From Bradyrhizobium diazoefficiens (lineage in GTDB: Bacteria; Pseudomonadota; Alphaproteobacteria; Rhizobiales; Xanthobacteraceae): 64,000 nucleotides of DNA. Under the pieces are notes generated by a model. The model was not told the origin of the DNA. It ran no database searches and saw only the letters and a program-made list of their open reading frames with translations. Made by a program: the position numbers and the translations under genes. The stretch is from assembly GCF_018131185.1 (NCBI RefSeq), contig NZ_JAFCJE010000002.1, forward strand, positions 930,001 through 994,000. The letters are read 5' to 3'. This document shows, one piece after another, positions 51,986 to 59,012 of the stretch; position 1 is the first letter of the stretch; every line of letters starts with the position of its first letter.

Positions 51986-52357
51986 ATGAAACCCGATGTC
52001 TATGCAGCGAACTGCCCAACCCGCCAGATCCTCGATCGCGTCGGCGACAAATGGGCCGTGCTGATCCTCCTGCTGCTGCGCGAGGAGCCGATGCGCTTCA
52101 ATCAGTTGCGCCGCACGATCGAAGGCATTTCGCAGAAGATGCTGAGCCAGGTTCTCAAATCGCTCGAGCGCGACGGCCTGCTCAGGCGCCATGCCATCGC
52201 GACCGTGCCTGTCACCGTGGAGTATTCGATCACGCAGCTCGGACTGACGCTCGCCGGCGCGGTCGACCCCCTGCGCGATTGGGCCGAGCAGAATCTGAAA
52301 GACGTTCTCGCCGCCCAGCGCCGCTACGACGCGCAGCAGAAGGAGGAAGCGGCGTAA
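51986..52357 (+). CDS. HxlR-family transcriptional regulator
   Basis: A protein of 123 residues. The winged helix is plain: CPTRQILDRVGDKWAVLILLLLREEPMRFNQLRR, then the recognition helix ISQKMLSQVLKSLERDGLL and a wing with VEYSITQLG. Cys10 sits just before the first helix, the position of the redox-sensing cysteine in YodB/HypR/QorR-type members. GAGG precedes ATG 51986. It probably controls the divergent NmrA-like gene and itself. Confidence 0.85.
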   Translation: MKPDVYAANCPTRQILDRVGDKWAVLILLLLREEPMRFNQLRRTIEGISQKMLSQVLKSLERDGLLRRHAIATVPVTVEYSITQLGLTLAGAVDPLRDWAEQNLKDVLAAQRRYDAQQKEEAA

Positions 52358-52399
52358 GTATGTGAGAAGCCGACGTGCAGTTTCGCCCCAAACTCCGCT

Positions 52400-52503
52400 G
52401 TCATGCCCCGGCTTGACCGGGGCATCCAGTACGCCGAGGCTTCTCGGCTCAATCGCTGCTTTCTCTGGAATACTGGGTCGCCCGGTCAAGCCGGGCGACG
52501 ACA
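52400..52503. repeat. palindromic repeat, family C
   Basis: TGTCATGCCCCGGCTTGACC at the left, CGGTCAAGCCGGGCGACGACA at the right as its near-complement in two blocks, with the inner ATCCAGTA/TACTGGGT pair. It lies between the convergent HxlR gene and fliX. Confidence 0.7.
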
Positions 52504-52508
52504 GCCTG

Positions 52509-52922
52509 CTAAACCCGCCCGGCCTTGGCCAGTTCGACCTCGACGCGCAGCTCGATCTCGGACAGCAGGGAATCGAGACCGGGATCGCCCGAGGACGATT
52601 TGAGGTTCGCCGCCGCATCCCGCAAGCGCATCACGGTCGAGGCGTCGAGATTGCCTGACAACAGCCCCATCTTGAGATCGTCGAGCACGTCGAGCGCAGT
52701 CCTGCCGCGGGCGACCGAGCGCTTGCGACGCTCGACCGGATCCTCCTCGACCCCTTGCAGGGCCAACAGCCCGTCGATGTTGGCGGCGGCCTTCGGTGCG
52801 GCGGCGCTCCGCGTCTCCTGTGCCGACGAGGCGTCGGGCAGCACGAAGGTGCCGGAGCCGGTCCGCCTAGCCTGGTTGGCCGGCGTTCCAAGCGTGGTGC
52901 CGTTCGGTCCGTAGATGCGCAT
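52509..52922 (-). CDS. fliX: flagellar assembly regulator FliX
   Basis: A protein of 137 residues matching FliX: N-terminal MRIYGPNGT, a flexible Ala-rich stretch, and the C-terminal helical part with GRTALDVLDDLKMGLLSGNL and DPGLDSLLSEIELRVEVELAK. In Caulobacter FliX couples basal-body assembly to the sigma-54 activator FlbD. No flbD is in the window. It is divergent from flgI, and sigma-54-like promoters stand before flgI and flgF. Confidence 0.9.
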   Translation of the reverse strand: MRIYGPNGTTLGTPANQARRTGSGTFVLPDASSAQETRSAAAPKAAANIDGLLALQGVEEDPVERRKRSVARGRTALDVLDDLKMGLLSGNLDASTVMRLRDAAANLKSSSGDPGLDSLLSEIELRVEVELAKAGRV

Positions 52923-52965
52923 CGGAAGGGAATCCGGGTGATCGATGCCTCACCTTCGCCGTCTT

Positions 52966-52984
52966 ATGGTTAACGGGACGTAAA
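52966..52984. promoter_or_regulatory. CtrA half-site and near-box between fliX and flgI
   Basis: ATGGTTAA (52966-52973), with TTAA-N7-TAAA continuing to 52984: one mismatch from the full box. It is 48 bp before fliX. Confidence 0.55.
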
Positions 52985-52990
52985 CAGCCC

Positions 52991-53004
52991 GGCAAAATCT
53001 GCCG
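52991..53004 (+). promoter_or_regulatory. GGMARAATYTGCCG motif upstream of flgI
   Basis: GGCAAAATCTGCCG, followed by ACGGGCGGCAG which mirrors its CTGCCG. It lies about 97 bp before the sigma-54-like promoter. Confidence 0.5.
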
Positions 53005-53100
53005 ACGGGCGGCAGTTTCGCTCCTCAGGGCGAATGACCGCTGACGCCGGTCTAAACAGATTTATTCAACCTATTCAGCCACCTACCTCGCCGCCGCCGG

Positions 53101-53117
53101 TTGGCACAGCACTCGCA
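53101..53117 (+). promoter_or_regulatory. sigma-54-like promoter of flgI
   Basis: TTGGCACAGCACTCGCA matches YTGGCACGRNNNTTGCW with two mismatches and the correct GG-N10-GC spacing. It shares the TCGC variant of the -12 element with the flgF promoter. Confidence 0.6.
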
Positions 53118-53204
53118 AGGACAGCGCCGGACCAGCTCGTCATGGGAGTGTCGTGCGGTCTTTCCGATTTGAGGAGCCTCTTCAAGAGGCTTGGGGAGCA
53201 GAGG

Positions 53205-54329
53205 ATGCCAGGCGTTCGTTGGGTGAGGATTGTCGGGGTGGCCTGCGCGGCGCTGGCGGCGCTGGCGCTGTCGGTCGCGCCGGCGGCTGCGACCTCGCGC
53301 ATCAAGGACCTCGCCAACATCGAAGGCGTGCGGCAGAACCAGCTCATCGGCTACGGCCTCGTCGTCGGCCTCAACGGCACCGGCGACACCCTCAACAACA
53401 TCCCCTTCACCAAGCAGTCGCTGCAGGCGATGCTCGAGCGCATGGGTGTCAATATCCGCGGCGCCACCATCCGCACCGGCAACGTCGCTGCCGTGATGGT
53501 CACCGGCAATCTGCCGGCCTTCGCCACCCAGGGCACGCGCATGGACGTCACCGTGTCCGCGCTCGGCGATGCCAAGAACCTCCAGGGCGGCACCCTGCTC
53601 GTCACCCCCCTGTTGGGTGCCGACGGCAACGTCTATGCGGTGGCGCAGGGCTCGCTCGCGATCTCCGGCTTCCAGGCCGAGGGCGAGGCGGCCAAGATCG
53701 TGCGAGGCGTCCCGACCGTGGGACGCATCGCCAACGGCGCCATCATCGAGCGCGAGATCGAGTTTGCGCTCAACCGGCTGCCGAACGTGCGCCTGGCGCT
53801 GCGCAATGCCGACTTCACAACGGCCAAGCGGATCGCGGCTGCGGTCAACGACTATCTCGGCGTCAAGACCGCCGAGCCGATCGATCCCTCCACGGTGCAG
53901 CTTTCGATCCCGCCGGAGTTCAAGGGCAACGTCGTCGCCTTTCTCACCGAGATCGAGCAGCTCCAGGTCGATCCCGATCTCGCCGCCAAGATCATCATCG
54001 ACGAGCGCAGCGGCATCATCGTGATGGGCCGCGACGTCCGTGTTGCTACCGTCGCGGTGGCGCAGGGCAACCTCACGGTCACCATCTCCGAGAGCCCGCA
54101 GGTCAGCCAGCCCAACCCGTTGTCGCGTGGCCGCACCGTGGTCGCGCCGCGCAGCAGCGTCACAGTCACCGAGGACGGCAAGAAGCTCGCCGTCGTCAAG
54201 GACGGCGTCTCGCTGCAGCAGCTCGTCGACGGCCTCAACGGCCTCGGCATCGGCCCGCGCGACATGATAAGCATTCTCCAGGCGATCAAGGCCGCCGGCG
54301 CGATCGAAGCCGACATCGAGGTGATGTGA
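53205..54329 (+). CDS. flgI: flagellar P-ring protein FlgI
   Basis: A protein of 374 residues with a signal peptide (cleavage after AAA, about residue 27) and the family beginning SRIKDLANIEGVRQNQLIGYGLVVGLNGTGD. The C terminus VSLQQLVDGLNGLGIGPRDMISILQAIKAAGAI is also typical. GGGGAGCAGAGG precedes ATG 53205; the frame reaches back to 53034 but includes the promoter. It forms the periplasmic ring with FlgA as its chaperone. Confidence 0.95.
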   Translation: MPGVRWVRIVGVACAALAALALSVAPAAATSRIKDLANIEGVRQNQLIGYGLVVGLNGTGDTLNNIPFTKQSLQAMLERMGVNIRGATIRTGNVAAVMVTGNLPAFATQGTRMDVTVSALGDAKNLQGGTLLVTPLLGADGNVYAVAQGSLAISGFQAEGEAAKIVRGVPTVGRIANGAIIEREIEFALNRLPNVRLALRNADFTTAKRIAAAVNDYLGVKTAEPIDPSTVQLSIPPEFKGNVVAFLTEIEQLQVDPDLAAKIIIDERSGIIVMGRDVRVATVAVAQGNLTVTISESPQVSQPNPLSRGRTVVAPRSSVTVTEDGKKLAVVKDGVSLQQLVDGLNGLGIGPRDMISILQAIKAAGAIEADIEVM

Positions 54330-54697
54330 TGCAAACGAACGCGATCAACGTTCCGCGCCTCGCCACCTCCTCGGCCTTCTCGGTGGAAAGCCGCAACGGA
54401 CGGCCGGACTTCGAGCTGGCGAGCGCCCTGCAAAAGGTCTCGCCGAAGCAGCAGGCCAGGGCGCAGAAGACCGCCACCGACTTCGAGGCGATGTTTCTCA
54501 ACAGCATGTTCTCGCAGATGACTTCGGGCCTGAAGGGCGAAGGCCCGTTCGGGGACACGCCAGGCACCGGCGTGTGGCGCTCGATGCTGACCGAGCAATA
54601 TTCCAAGAACTTCGCCAATGCCGGCGGTGTCGGCGTCGCCACCGAAGTCTACCGCACCCTCATCCTGCAGCAGGCGAAAACGATCCGCACGGCATAA
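54329..54697 (+). CDS. flgJ: rod-binding protein FlgJ (muramidase-less)
   Basis: A protein of 122 residues corresponding to the N-terminal rod-binding domain of FlgJ only: KTATDFEAMFLNSMFSQMTSGLKGEGPFGDTPGTGVWRSMLTEQYSKNFA in outline. The C-terminal peptidoglycan hydrolase of enterobacterial FlgJ is absent, as usual in alphaproteobacteria, so a separate hydrolase must open the wall. ATG overlaps the flgI stop by one base (TGATG). Confidence 0.9.
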   Translation: MQTNAINVPRLATSSAFSVESRNGRPDFELASALQKVSPKQQARAQKTATDFEAMFLNSMFSQMTSGLKGEGPFGDTPGTGVWRSMLTEQYSKNFANAGGVGVATEVYRTLILQQAKTIRTA

Positions 54698-54708
54698 GGT
54701 CCAACGAG

Positions 54709-55206
54709 ATGAACCAGTTCAACGCCTCACGTCAGCCGATGCAAGCCCATCGTCCGAACACAGCGCCCGGCGGAGCCGAGGCACGCAAGCTCGCCGAAGA
54801 CCTCATGGATGCGATGAACGCCCTGCTCGGTCTGATCGAGCGCGAGACCGAGCTCGTTCGCGCCGGCAAGGTCCGCGACGCAATGATGCTCGAGAGCAAG
54901 AAGCAAGAGCTGTCGCGAAACTATGTCGGCGCCGTCGGCCAGTTGAAGGCGAACCAGCCGCAGCTCGCGAAGTCCGCGCCGGAGCTGCTCTCGACGCTGC
55001 ATCGCCACCACGACGCGTTCCGCGCGATGCTCCAGGTCAATCTCACCGTGCTCGCGACCGCGCACGCCGTCTCCGAAAGCGTCGTGCGCGGCGTCAACGC
55101 CGAGATCCAGAAGCGCAACGTGCCGAACACCTATACGGCCGCCGGGCGCCGCGCAGCTCCAGGCCCGCGCCACATCACCCCGCTCGCGGTCAGCCGCTCG
55201 CTCTGA
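54709..55206 (+). CDS. FlgN-like export chaperone
   Basis: A protein of 165 residues, mostly helical. Residues about 25-125 form a long helical hairpin (ARKLAEDLMDAMNALLGLIERETELVRAGKVRDAMMLESKKQELSRNY in outline), as in FlgN-type chaperones of the hook-filament junction proteins. It begins 11 bp after flgJ and ends the flgI operon. The flanks are polar and not conserved-looking. The name flgN is likely but rests on layout and position. Confidence 0.68.
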   Translation: MNQFNASRQPMQAHRPNTAPGGAEARKLAEDLMDAMNALLGLIERETELVRAGKVRDAMMLESKKQELSRNYVGAVGQLKANQPQLAKSAPELLSTLHRHHDAFRAMLQVNLTVLATAHAVSESVVRGVNAEIQKRNVPNTYTAAGRRAAPGPRHITPLAVSRSL

Positions 55207-55238
55207 GCCCACACAAAACAAGGGACGATTTTACGAAA

Positions 55239-55266
55239 AACCGCGCGACGGGATTGTCGCGCGGTT
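55239..55266 (+). terminator. hairpin downstream of the flgI operon
   Basis: AACCGCGCGAC at 55239-55249 pairs with GTCGCGCGGTT at 55256-55266. The stem is strong; the following T run is poor. Confidence 0.55.
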
Positions 55267-55337
55267 AGCTGCGTTTCCTTACCGGGTCTTCAGTCCTGGT
55301 GTTCCATGGTTGCGTTATTAGAGGGGTTGGGATTTGA

Positions 55338-55347
55338 CTCACGTGAG
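55338..55347. promoter_or_regulatory. CTCACGTGAG palindrome before the flaG-like gene
   Basis: A perfect 10-bp dyad, 17 bp before the flaG-like start; the second copy is at 50473. Confidence 0.35.
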
Positions 55348-55364
55348 GCAACCAGGAGGCTGCC

Positions 55365-55724
55365 ATGAGTACAGATTTCAGCATTCGGCCGGTGGGGATC
55401 CCGGCTCCCGTGCAGATCGTAGCGACGTCGAACTCGGCGGCGAACGAGGCTGTGCAGACTGATCTTCCGGTGAGGCAGACGGTCGCCGCGAGCGATACGA
55501 GCGCGCCGGTGCGCAATGATTTGCCGAACCGCGAGAACGTCTCGCGCCAGGTCGTGTTCGACCAGGCGGCCGCATCCTTCGTCTTCCAGGTCGTCAACGA
55601 GAGGACCGACGCGGTGGTCAACCAGTTTCCCGACGAGGCGATGCTGCGCCGGCGGGCCTATTTCCATGCATTGGATATGAAGGCCGAGCCCTCGCGTCCG
55701 CTCAGCACGGACGTCAGCGCCTGA
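55365..55724 (+). CDS. FlaG-like flagellar protein
   Basis: A protein of 119 residues. The N-terminal half is polar and Ala/Val/Asn-rich; the C-terminal ASFVFQVVNERTDAVVNQFPDEAMLRRRAYFHALD resembles the FlaG domain, which has a strand pair followed by QIP-E and a helix. FlaG influences filament length in other bacteria. CAGGAGG gives a strong start at ATG 55365. The match is limited, so the name is tentative. Confidence 0.6.
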   Translation: MSTDFSIRPVGIPAPVQIVATSNSAANEAVQTDLPVRQTVAASDTSAPVRNDLPNRENVSRQVVFDQAAASFVFQVVNERTDAVVNQFPDEAMLRRRAYFHALDMKAEPSRPLSTDVSA

Positions 55725-55838
55725 CGATCACCATCGAGGAATCGGTGACGGAGTTCTTGCTCTGCGCGGACCGGCACCGGTTCGCGCAGAAGTCGTATTG
55801 CCGGAACAAAACGACAAGCCGTGATCAGAACATGCCCG

Positions 55839-56207
55839 TCACGGCCGTCCGGACAGACCAGCAGCGATGTTGCGGTTGATTTCGATCAGCGGACGGAAGT
55901 GATCGAACTGCGGGCTCATCTGGAGCGCGGCGGTCTGGCTCAGCACGAACACGCTGATGTTGGCGATCTTCTGCCGCACGTCGATCGGCTGCGGATTGTT
56001 ATCGCGCATCGCCTCGCTCAAGAAGATGGTCCAGAGCTTGCGATTGAACATCAGGGCCTGCATGGTCTGCTCGCTGAGCGGATCGGCGTTGTTCACGGCG
56101 TCCTGGAGCTTGTTCGCGGCCTTCAGCAGAGTCTGCGCCTCGATGTCGCGAGGAGATGCGGTGGTGGTTGCAACACGCGCATAAGCCGAGGCAGCGGAAT
56201 TCGACAT
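55839..56207 (-). CDS. flaF: flagellar biosynthesis regulator FlaF
   Basis: A protein of 122 residues matching FlaF: SAYARVATTTASPRDIEAQTLL at the N terminus, LMFNRKLWTIFLSEAMRDNN in the middle and FVLSQTA near the C terminus. In Caulobacter FlaF promotes flagellin secretion and synthesis in balance with FlbT. It lies directly downstream of the flagellin genes in the same orientation. No flbT is seen beside it. A near-perfect CtrA box is 75 bp before the ATG. Confidence 0.9.
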   Translation of the reverse strand: MSNSAASAYARVATTTASPRDIEAQTLLKAANKLQDAVNNADPLSEQTMQALMFNRKLWTIFLSEAMRDNNPQPIDVRQKIANISVFVLSQTAALQMSPQFDHFRPLIEINRNIAAGLSGRP

Positions 56208-56281
56208 CAATCACACCCTGGAGGTTACCTAGCGCGTTGTAAGCGCTTAAGGATTTCTTTCCCAACCCTAGGCAGCACCGC

Positions 56282-56296
56282 TTAAGATTTGCTTAC
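56282..56296 (-). promoter_or_regulatory. near-perfect CtrA box upstream of flaF
   Basis: TTAAGATTTGCTTAC: one mismatch from TTAA-N7-TTAA. A second, weaker TTAA-N7-TTTC is at 56247-56261. Confidence 0.55.
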
Positions 56297-56445
56297 GTGT
56301 GTGCTTGGAAGCACTCCGGATAAGTACGGGTCGCGGAGCTCTTCGTCGGCACAACGCTAGATCCACGCACACACGATGTAAACTCGCTTCGCGTGATGCG
56401 TGCTGATCTCAGCTAACCTTGTCTTAGCGATCTCCTTCAAAAGAA

Positions 56446-56467
56446 CGGCGGAGCGTTAGCCCCGCCG
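56446..56467 (-). terminator. terminator of flagellin gene 1
   Basis: CGGCGGAGC-gtta-GCCCCGCCG, a stem with one mismatch, followed on the minus strand by TTCTTTTG. It lies about 30 bp past the stop at 56499. Confidence 0.65.
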
Positions 56468-56498
56468 CGAATCTCGAATGGTGAGCTTCGCTCCCGAA

Positions 56499-58793
56499 TT
56501 ATCGGAGCAGCTGCAGCACGCTCTGCTGCGACTGGTTCGCCAGCGACAGCGCGGACACCGCGATCGACTGGCGGGTCGACAGCGCCTGGCTGTTCGCCGC
56601 TTCCTCGTTGGTGTCGGCGAGCGTCAGATTGGACGAGCCGGTCTGCAGCACGTTGATCAGGTTCTTGGAGAAGTCCTGACGCACCTGCACGATCGAGAGG
56701 TTCGAACCGAGCGTGGAGCCTTGGGAGCGCAGCGTGCTCGAGGCCGCGTTCAGGCTCGCCAGCACCCTGTTGGTGGCGCCGTTGTCGATGAAGTCGACGC
56801 CGTTGACGAGATTGCTGAGACCGAGGCCGGCGGCGTTGAACACCACGCCGTTGATGCCGAGCGTCGAGCTTCCGGTCTCGTTGAAGACGAGCTTCAGCGT
56901 GTCGCCGTTGAGCAGGTTCACGCCGTTGAAGGAGGAGTCCTGCGACGTCGTGTCGATCTGGGCCAGGATGTTGTTGAACTGGTTGACCAGGTTCGAGCGC
57001 GCCGTCTGCGCGACCGGATCCTGCACCGGCGGCTGGGCGGTGGTGAAGGCCAGGACACCGGTGATCGTGCCGCCGACCGCGCCGCCGGCGAGCGTCGAGC
57101 CGAGCGTCGAGGAGGCGTATTCGTTGACGGTCGTCACCGTGAGCACGCCGTTGGCATCGATCGTCGCGGTCAGGTGATTGGCCTGAAGCTGTGCGTTGAG
57201 CTGGTCCAGCGTCTTGACGGTGCCGTTCGTGCCGTCGCCGAAGGTGACGTTGACCGGGGTGCCCCCGTTGAAGGAGGTGAAGGTCAGCGTCTTGCCGCTG
57301 ACACCACCGATACCGGAGGTGCGCGCCGCGGTGAAGGCGGTCGCCGTTCCCGTGTTGCCGCTGAGACCGAACGCGCTCAGTGCGTTGCCAGTGCCGGTGA
57401 TCGACAGGTCGGCATTGATGCCGGTGGAGAGCGCAAGCTGGCCGCTGCTGTTGACCGACGAGGGGATCTGGCCCGCGGTGGTCGACAACGTCGCCGCGCC
57501 GTTGAAGATGCTGGCGGTCTTGACGCCGGTAGCGAGGTCGATCGAGTTGAGCAGGTCGGTCAGCGTCGCGCTCTGGATATAGACCGTCGAGTTGCCGTTG
57601 CCGTCGGTGACGACGTTGCCGCTGACGCCAAAGCCGGTGGCCACGCTCGCCGCCGATTGCGGCGTCTGAGCGTTCTTGAAGGTGATGGTCTTGCCGCCGA
57701 TGTTCAGGGTCGAGCCGTCCTGAACGAGAGTGCCCAGCGAGCCGGCGGTGGTCGATCGCGCCGCGGACACGCTCGCATTACCTGCGCCGGTCGCGGCGGT
57801 CAGCCCGAGCTTGTTGAGGAAGTCGGCCTTGCCCGTCACGCTCAGATCCGCGCCGGTCGAGCTCTTCAGCGTGACCTGGCCGCCGCCCGAGATGGACGAT
57901 GCCACCTGAAGTGTGCCAACGGGTCCTGCCGAGCCGCTGACCGCGATAGTCGCCGCGCTCGCGCTGATCGTGGCGGTCTTGACGCCGCTGGCGAGATCGA
58001 TCGCGGTGAGGACGTCGTTGATGGTCGCCAACGGCGCAGCCGCCGTTCCCTCATAGACGATCGAATTGCCGTTGCCGTCGGTGGCGATGTGCCCGCTGGC
58101 GTCGAGGCCCCAGCCGGTCGGTTGCGCGCTCGGAGCAGCACCGGTGCGGAAGGTGATGGTCTTGCCGTTCACGGTCAGCGTGTCACCGTCGGCGGGCGCG
58201 GCTGCGAACGTGGTGGAGGCGGTGGTGCCAACCAACGTCGCGGTGCCGGACAGCGCGGTGGTGCCGTCGGTGGCAAGCGCTGCCGTGCCGGTAAACGTGC
58301 CGGCGCTCGAACCGAGCGATGCGCCCAGCGCCGCAGTCCCGGTGACCGGTGTGGTGCCACCGGCTGCACCGGTATAGAGCACATTGCTCTTGGCGGTCGC
58401 GCTGGCATAGGAGGTCGTGCCGCGAAGGTCGGCGGGCGTCGCGCCGGGAATCGTGGTGGAGACGTTCGACTTGGTTGAATAGCCGACCGTGGTCTGGAGG
58501 GCCTGGTTGGCGATCGATTTCGCGCTGTCGATCAGCTTCTGCAGCGAGGTGATGCCGGTGTTGGCGGCCTGGAGCACCTGCACACCGTTGTTGATGCCGT
58601 CGAGCAGGTTGCTGATGTCGCTCGCCCGGTTGTCCAATCCCTGCGCGGTGAAGAAGTTGGTGGGATTGTCGAGGGCCGTGTTGACCTTCTTGCCGGTCGA
58701 CAGCCGTTCCTGCGTCGTGGCCAGCAAGTCGGCCGTCGACTGCAGCGACAACAGGTTCTGGCGAACGGACGCCGAGAGAACGATGTTGGACAT
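56499..58793 (-). CDS. fliC: large flagellin, copy 1
   Basis: A protein of 764 residues, far longer than the usual 270-500. The N-terminal coil (SASVRQNLLSLQSTADLLATTQERLSTGKKVNTALDNP in outline) and C-terminal coil (DTNEEAANSQALSTRQSIAVSALSLANQSQQSVLQLLR in outline) are normal flagellin D0/D1. The middle, about 170-590, is Thr/Ser/Ala/Gly-rich and repetitive, with recurring GDTLTVNGKTITF / GSTLNIGGKTITF / GKTLTF units and TDGNGNS-VY turns, predicting stacked beta domains on the filament surface. Large flagellins of this kind build the thick subpolar filament of Bradyrhizobium. A perfect CtrA box lies 95 bp upstream. Confidence 0.93.
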   Translation of the reverse strand: MSNIVLSASVRQNLLSLQSTADLLATTQERLSTGKKVNTALDNPTNFFTAQGLDNRASDISNLLDGINNGVQVLQAANTGITSLQKLIDSAKSIANQALQTTVGYSTKSNVSTTIPGATPADLRGTTSYASATAKSNVLYTGAAGGTTPVTGTAALGASLGSSAGTFTGTAALATDGTTALSGTATLVGTTASTTFAAAPADGDTLTVNGKTITFRTGAAPSAQPTGWGLDASGHIATDGNGNSIVYEGTAAAPLATINDVLTAIDLASGVKTATISASAATIAVSGSAGPVGTLQVASSISGGGQVTLKSSTGADLSVTGKADFLNKLGLTAATGAGNASVSAARSTTAGSLGTLVQDGSTLNIGGKTITFKNAQTPQSAASVATGFGVSGNVVTDGNGNSTVYIQSATLTDLLNSIDLATGVKTASIFNGAATLSTTAGQIPSSVNSSGQLALSTGINADLSITGTGNALSAFGLSGNTGTATAFTAARTSGIGGVSGKTLTFTSFNGGTPVNVTFGDGTNGTVKTLDQLNAQLQANHLTATIDANGVLTVTTVNEYASSTLGSTLAGGAVGGTITGVLAFTTAQPPVQDPVAQTARSNLVNQFNNILAQIDTTSQDSSFNGVNLLNGDTLKLVFNETGSSTLGINGVVFNAAGLGLSNLVNGVDFIDNGATNRVLASLNAASSTLRSQGSTLGSNLSIVQVRQDFSKNLINVLQTGSSNLTLADTNEEAANSQALSTRQSIAVSALSLANQSQQSVLQLLR

Positions 58794-58887
58794 TGGCGAG
58801 TCTTCCTCTTGAACCGGATACGAATCGGCCGCGCGGTCTCGAAAGCGGGCTTTTGTCCAGTCTTAAGGGGTGTCCTTTAAAGTATGG

Positions 58888-58902
58888 TTAACGCCGGTTT
58901 AA
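58888..58902 (-). promoter_or_regulatory. CtrA box upstream of flagellin 1
   Basis: TTAACGCCGGTTTAA, a perfect TTAA-N7-TTAA site overlapping ATGGTTAA (58884-58891), 95 bp before the flagellin start. Confidence 0.72.
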
Positions 58903-58955
58903 ACGACAGGGTTAATGGCCGGTGAATGCCCCTGCCCGCCCAAGGCGCAAAGAAA

Positions 58956-58984
58956 GAGCGGCGGGGCAAATGGCCCCGCCGCTC
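58956..58984 (-). terminator. terminator of flagellin gene 2
   Basis: A 12-bp perfect stem, GAGCGGCGGGGC with its complement around AAATG. The minus-strand side continues with TTTCTTTG; the plus side with GCTTTT, so it may work both ways. Confidence 0.8.
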
Positions 58985-59012
58985 GCTTTTATTCAGCAAT
59001 TTCAATCACTTA

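Noticed and set aside
58801..58860. Possible sigma-54 promoter upstream of flagellin 1 (minus strand CTGGACAAAAGCCCGCT)
   Set aside because: Only the GG-N10-GC skeleton and a few more bases agree; TGGCAC is not conserved.
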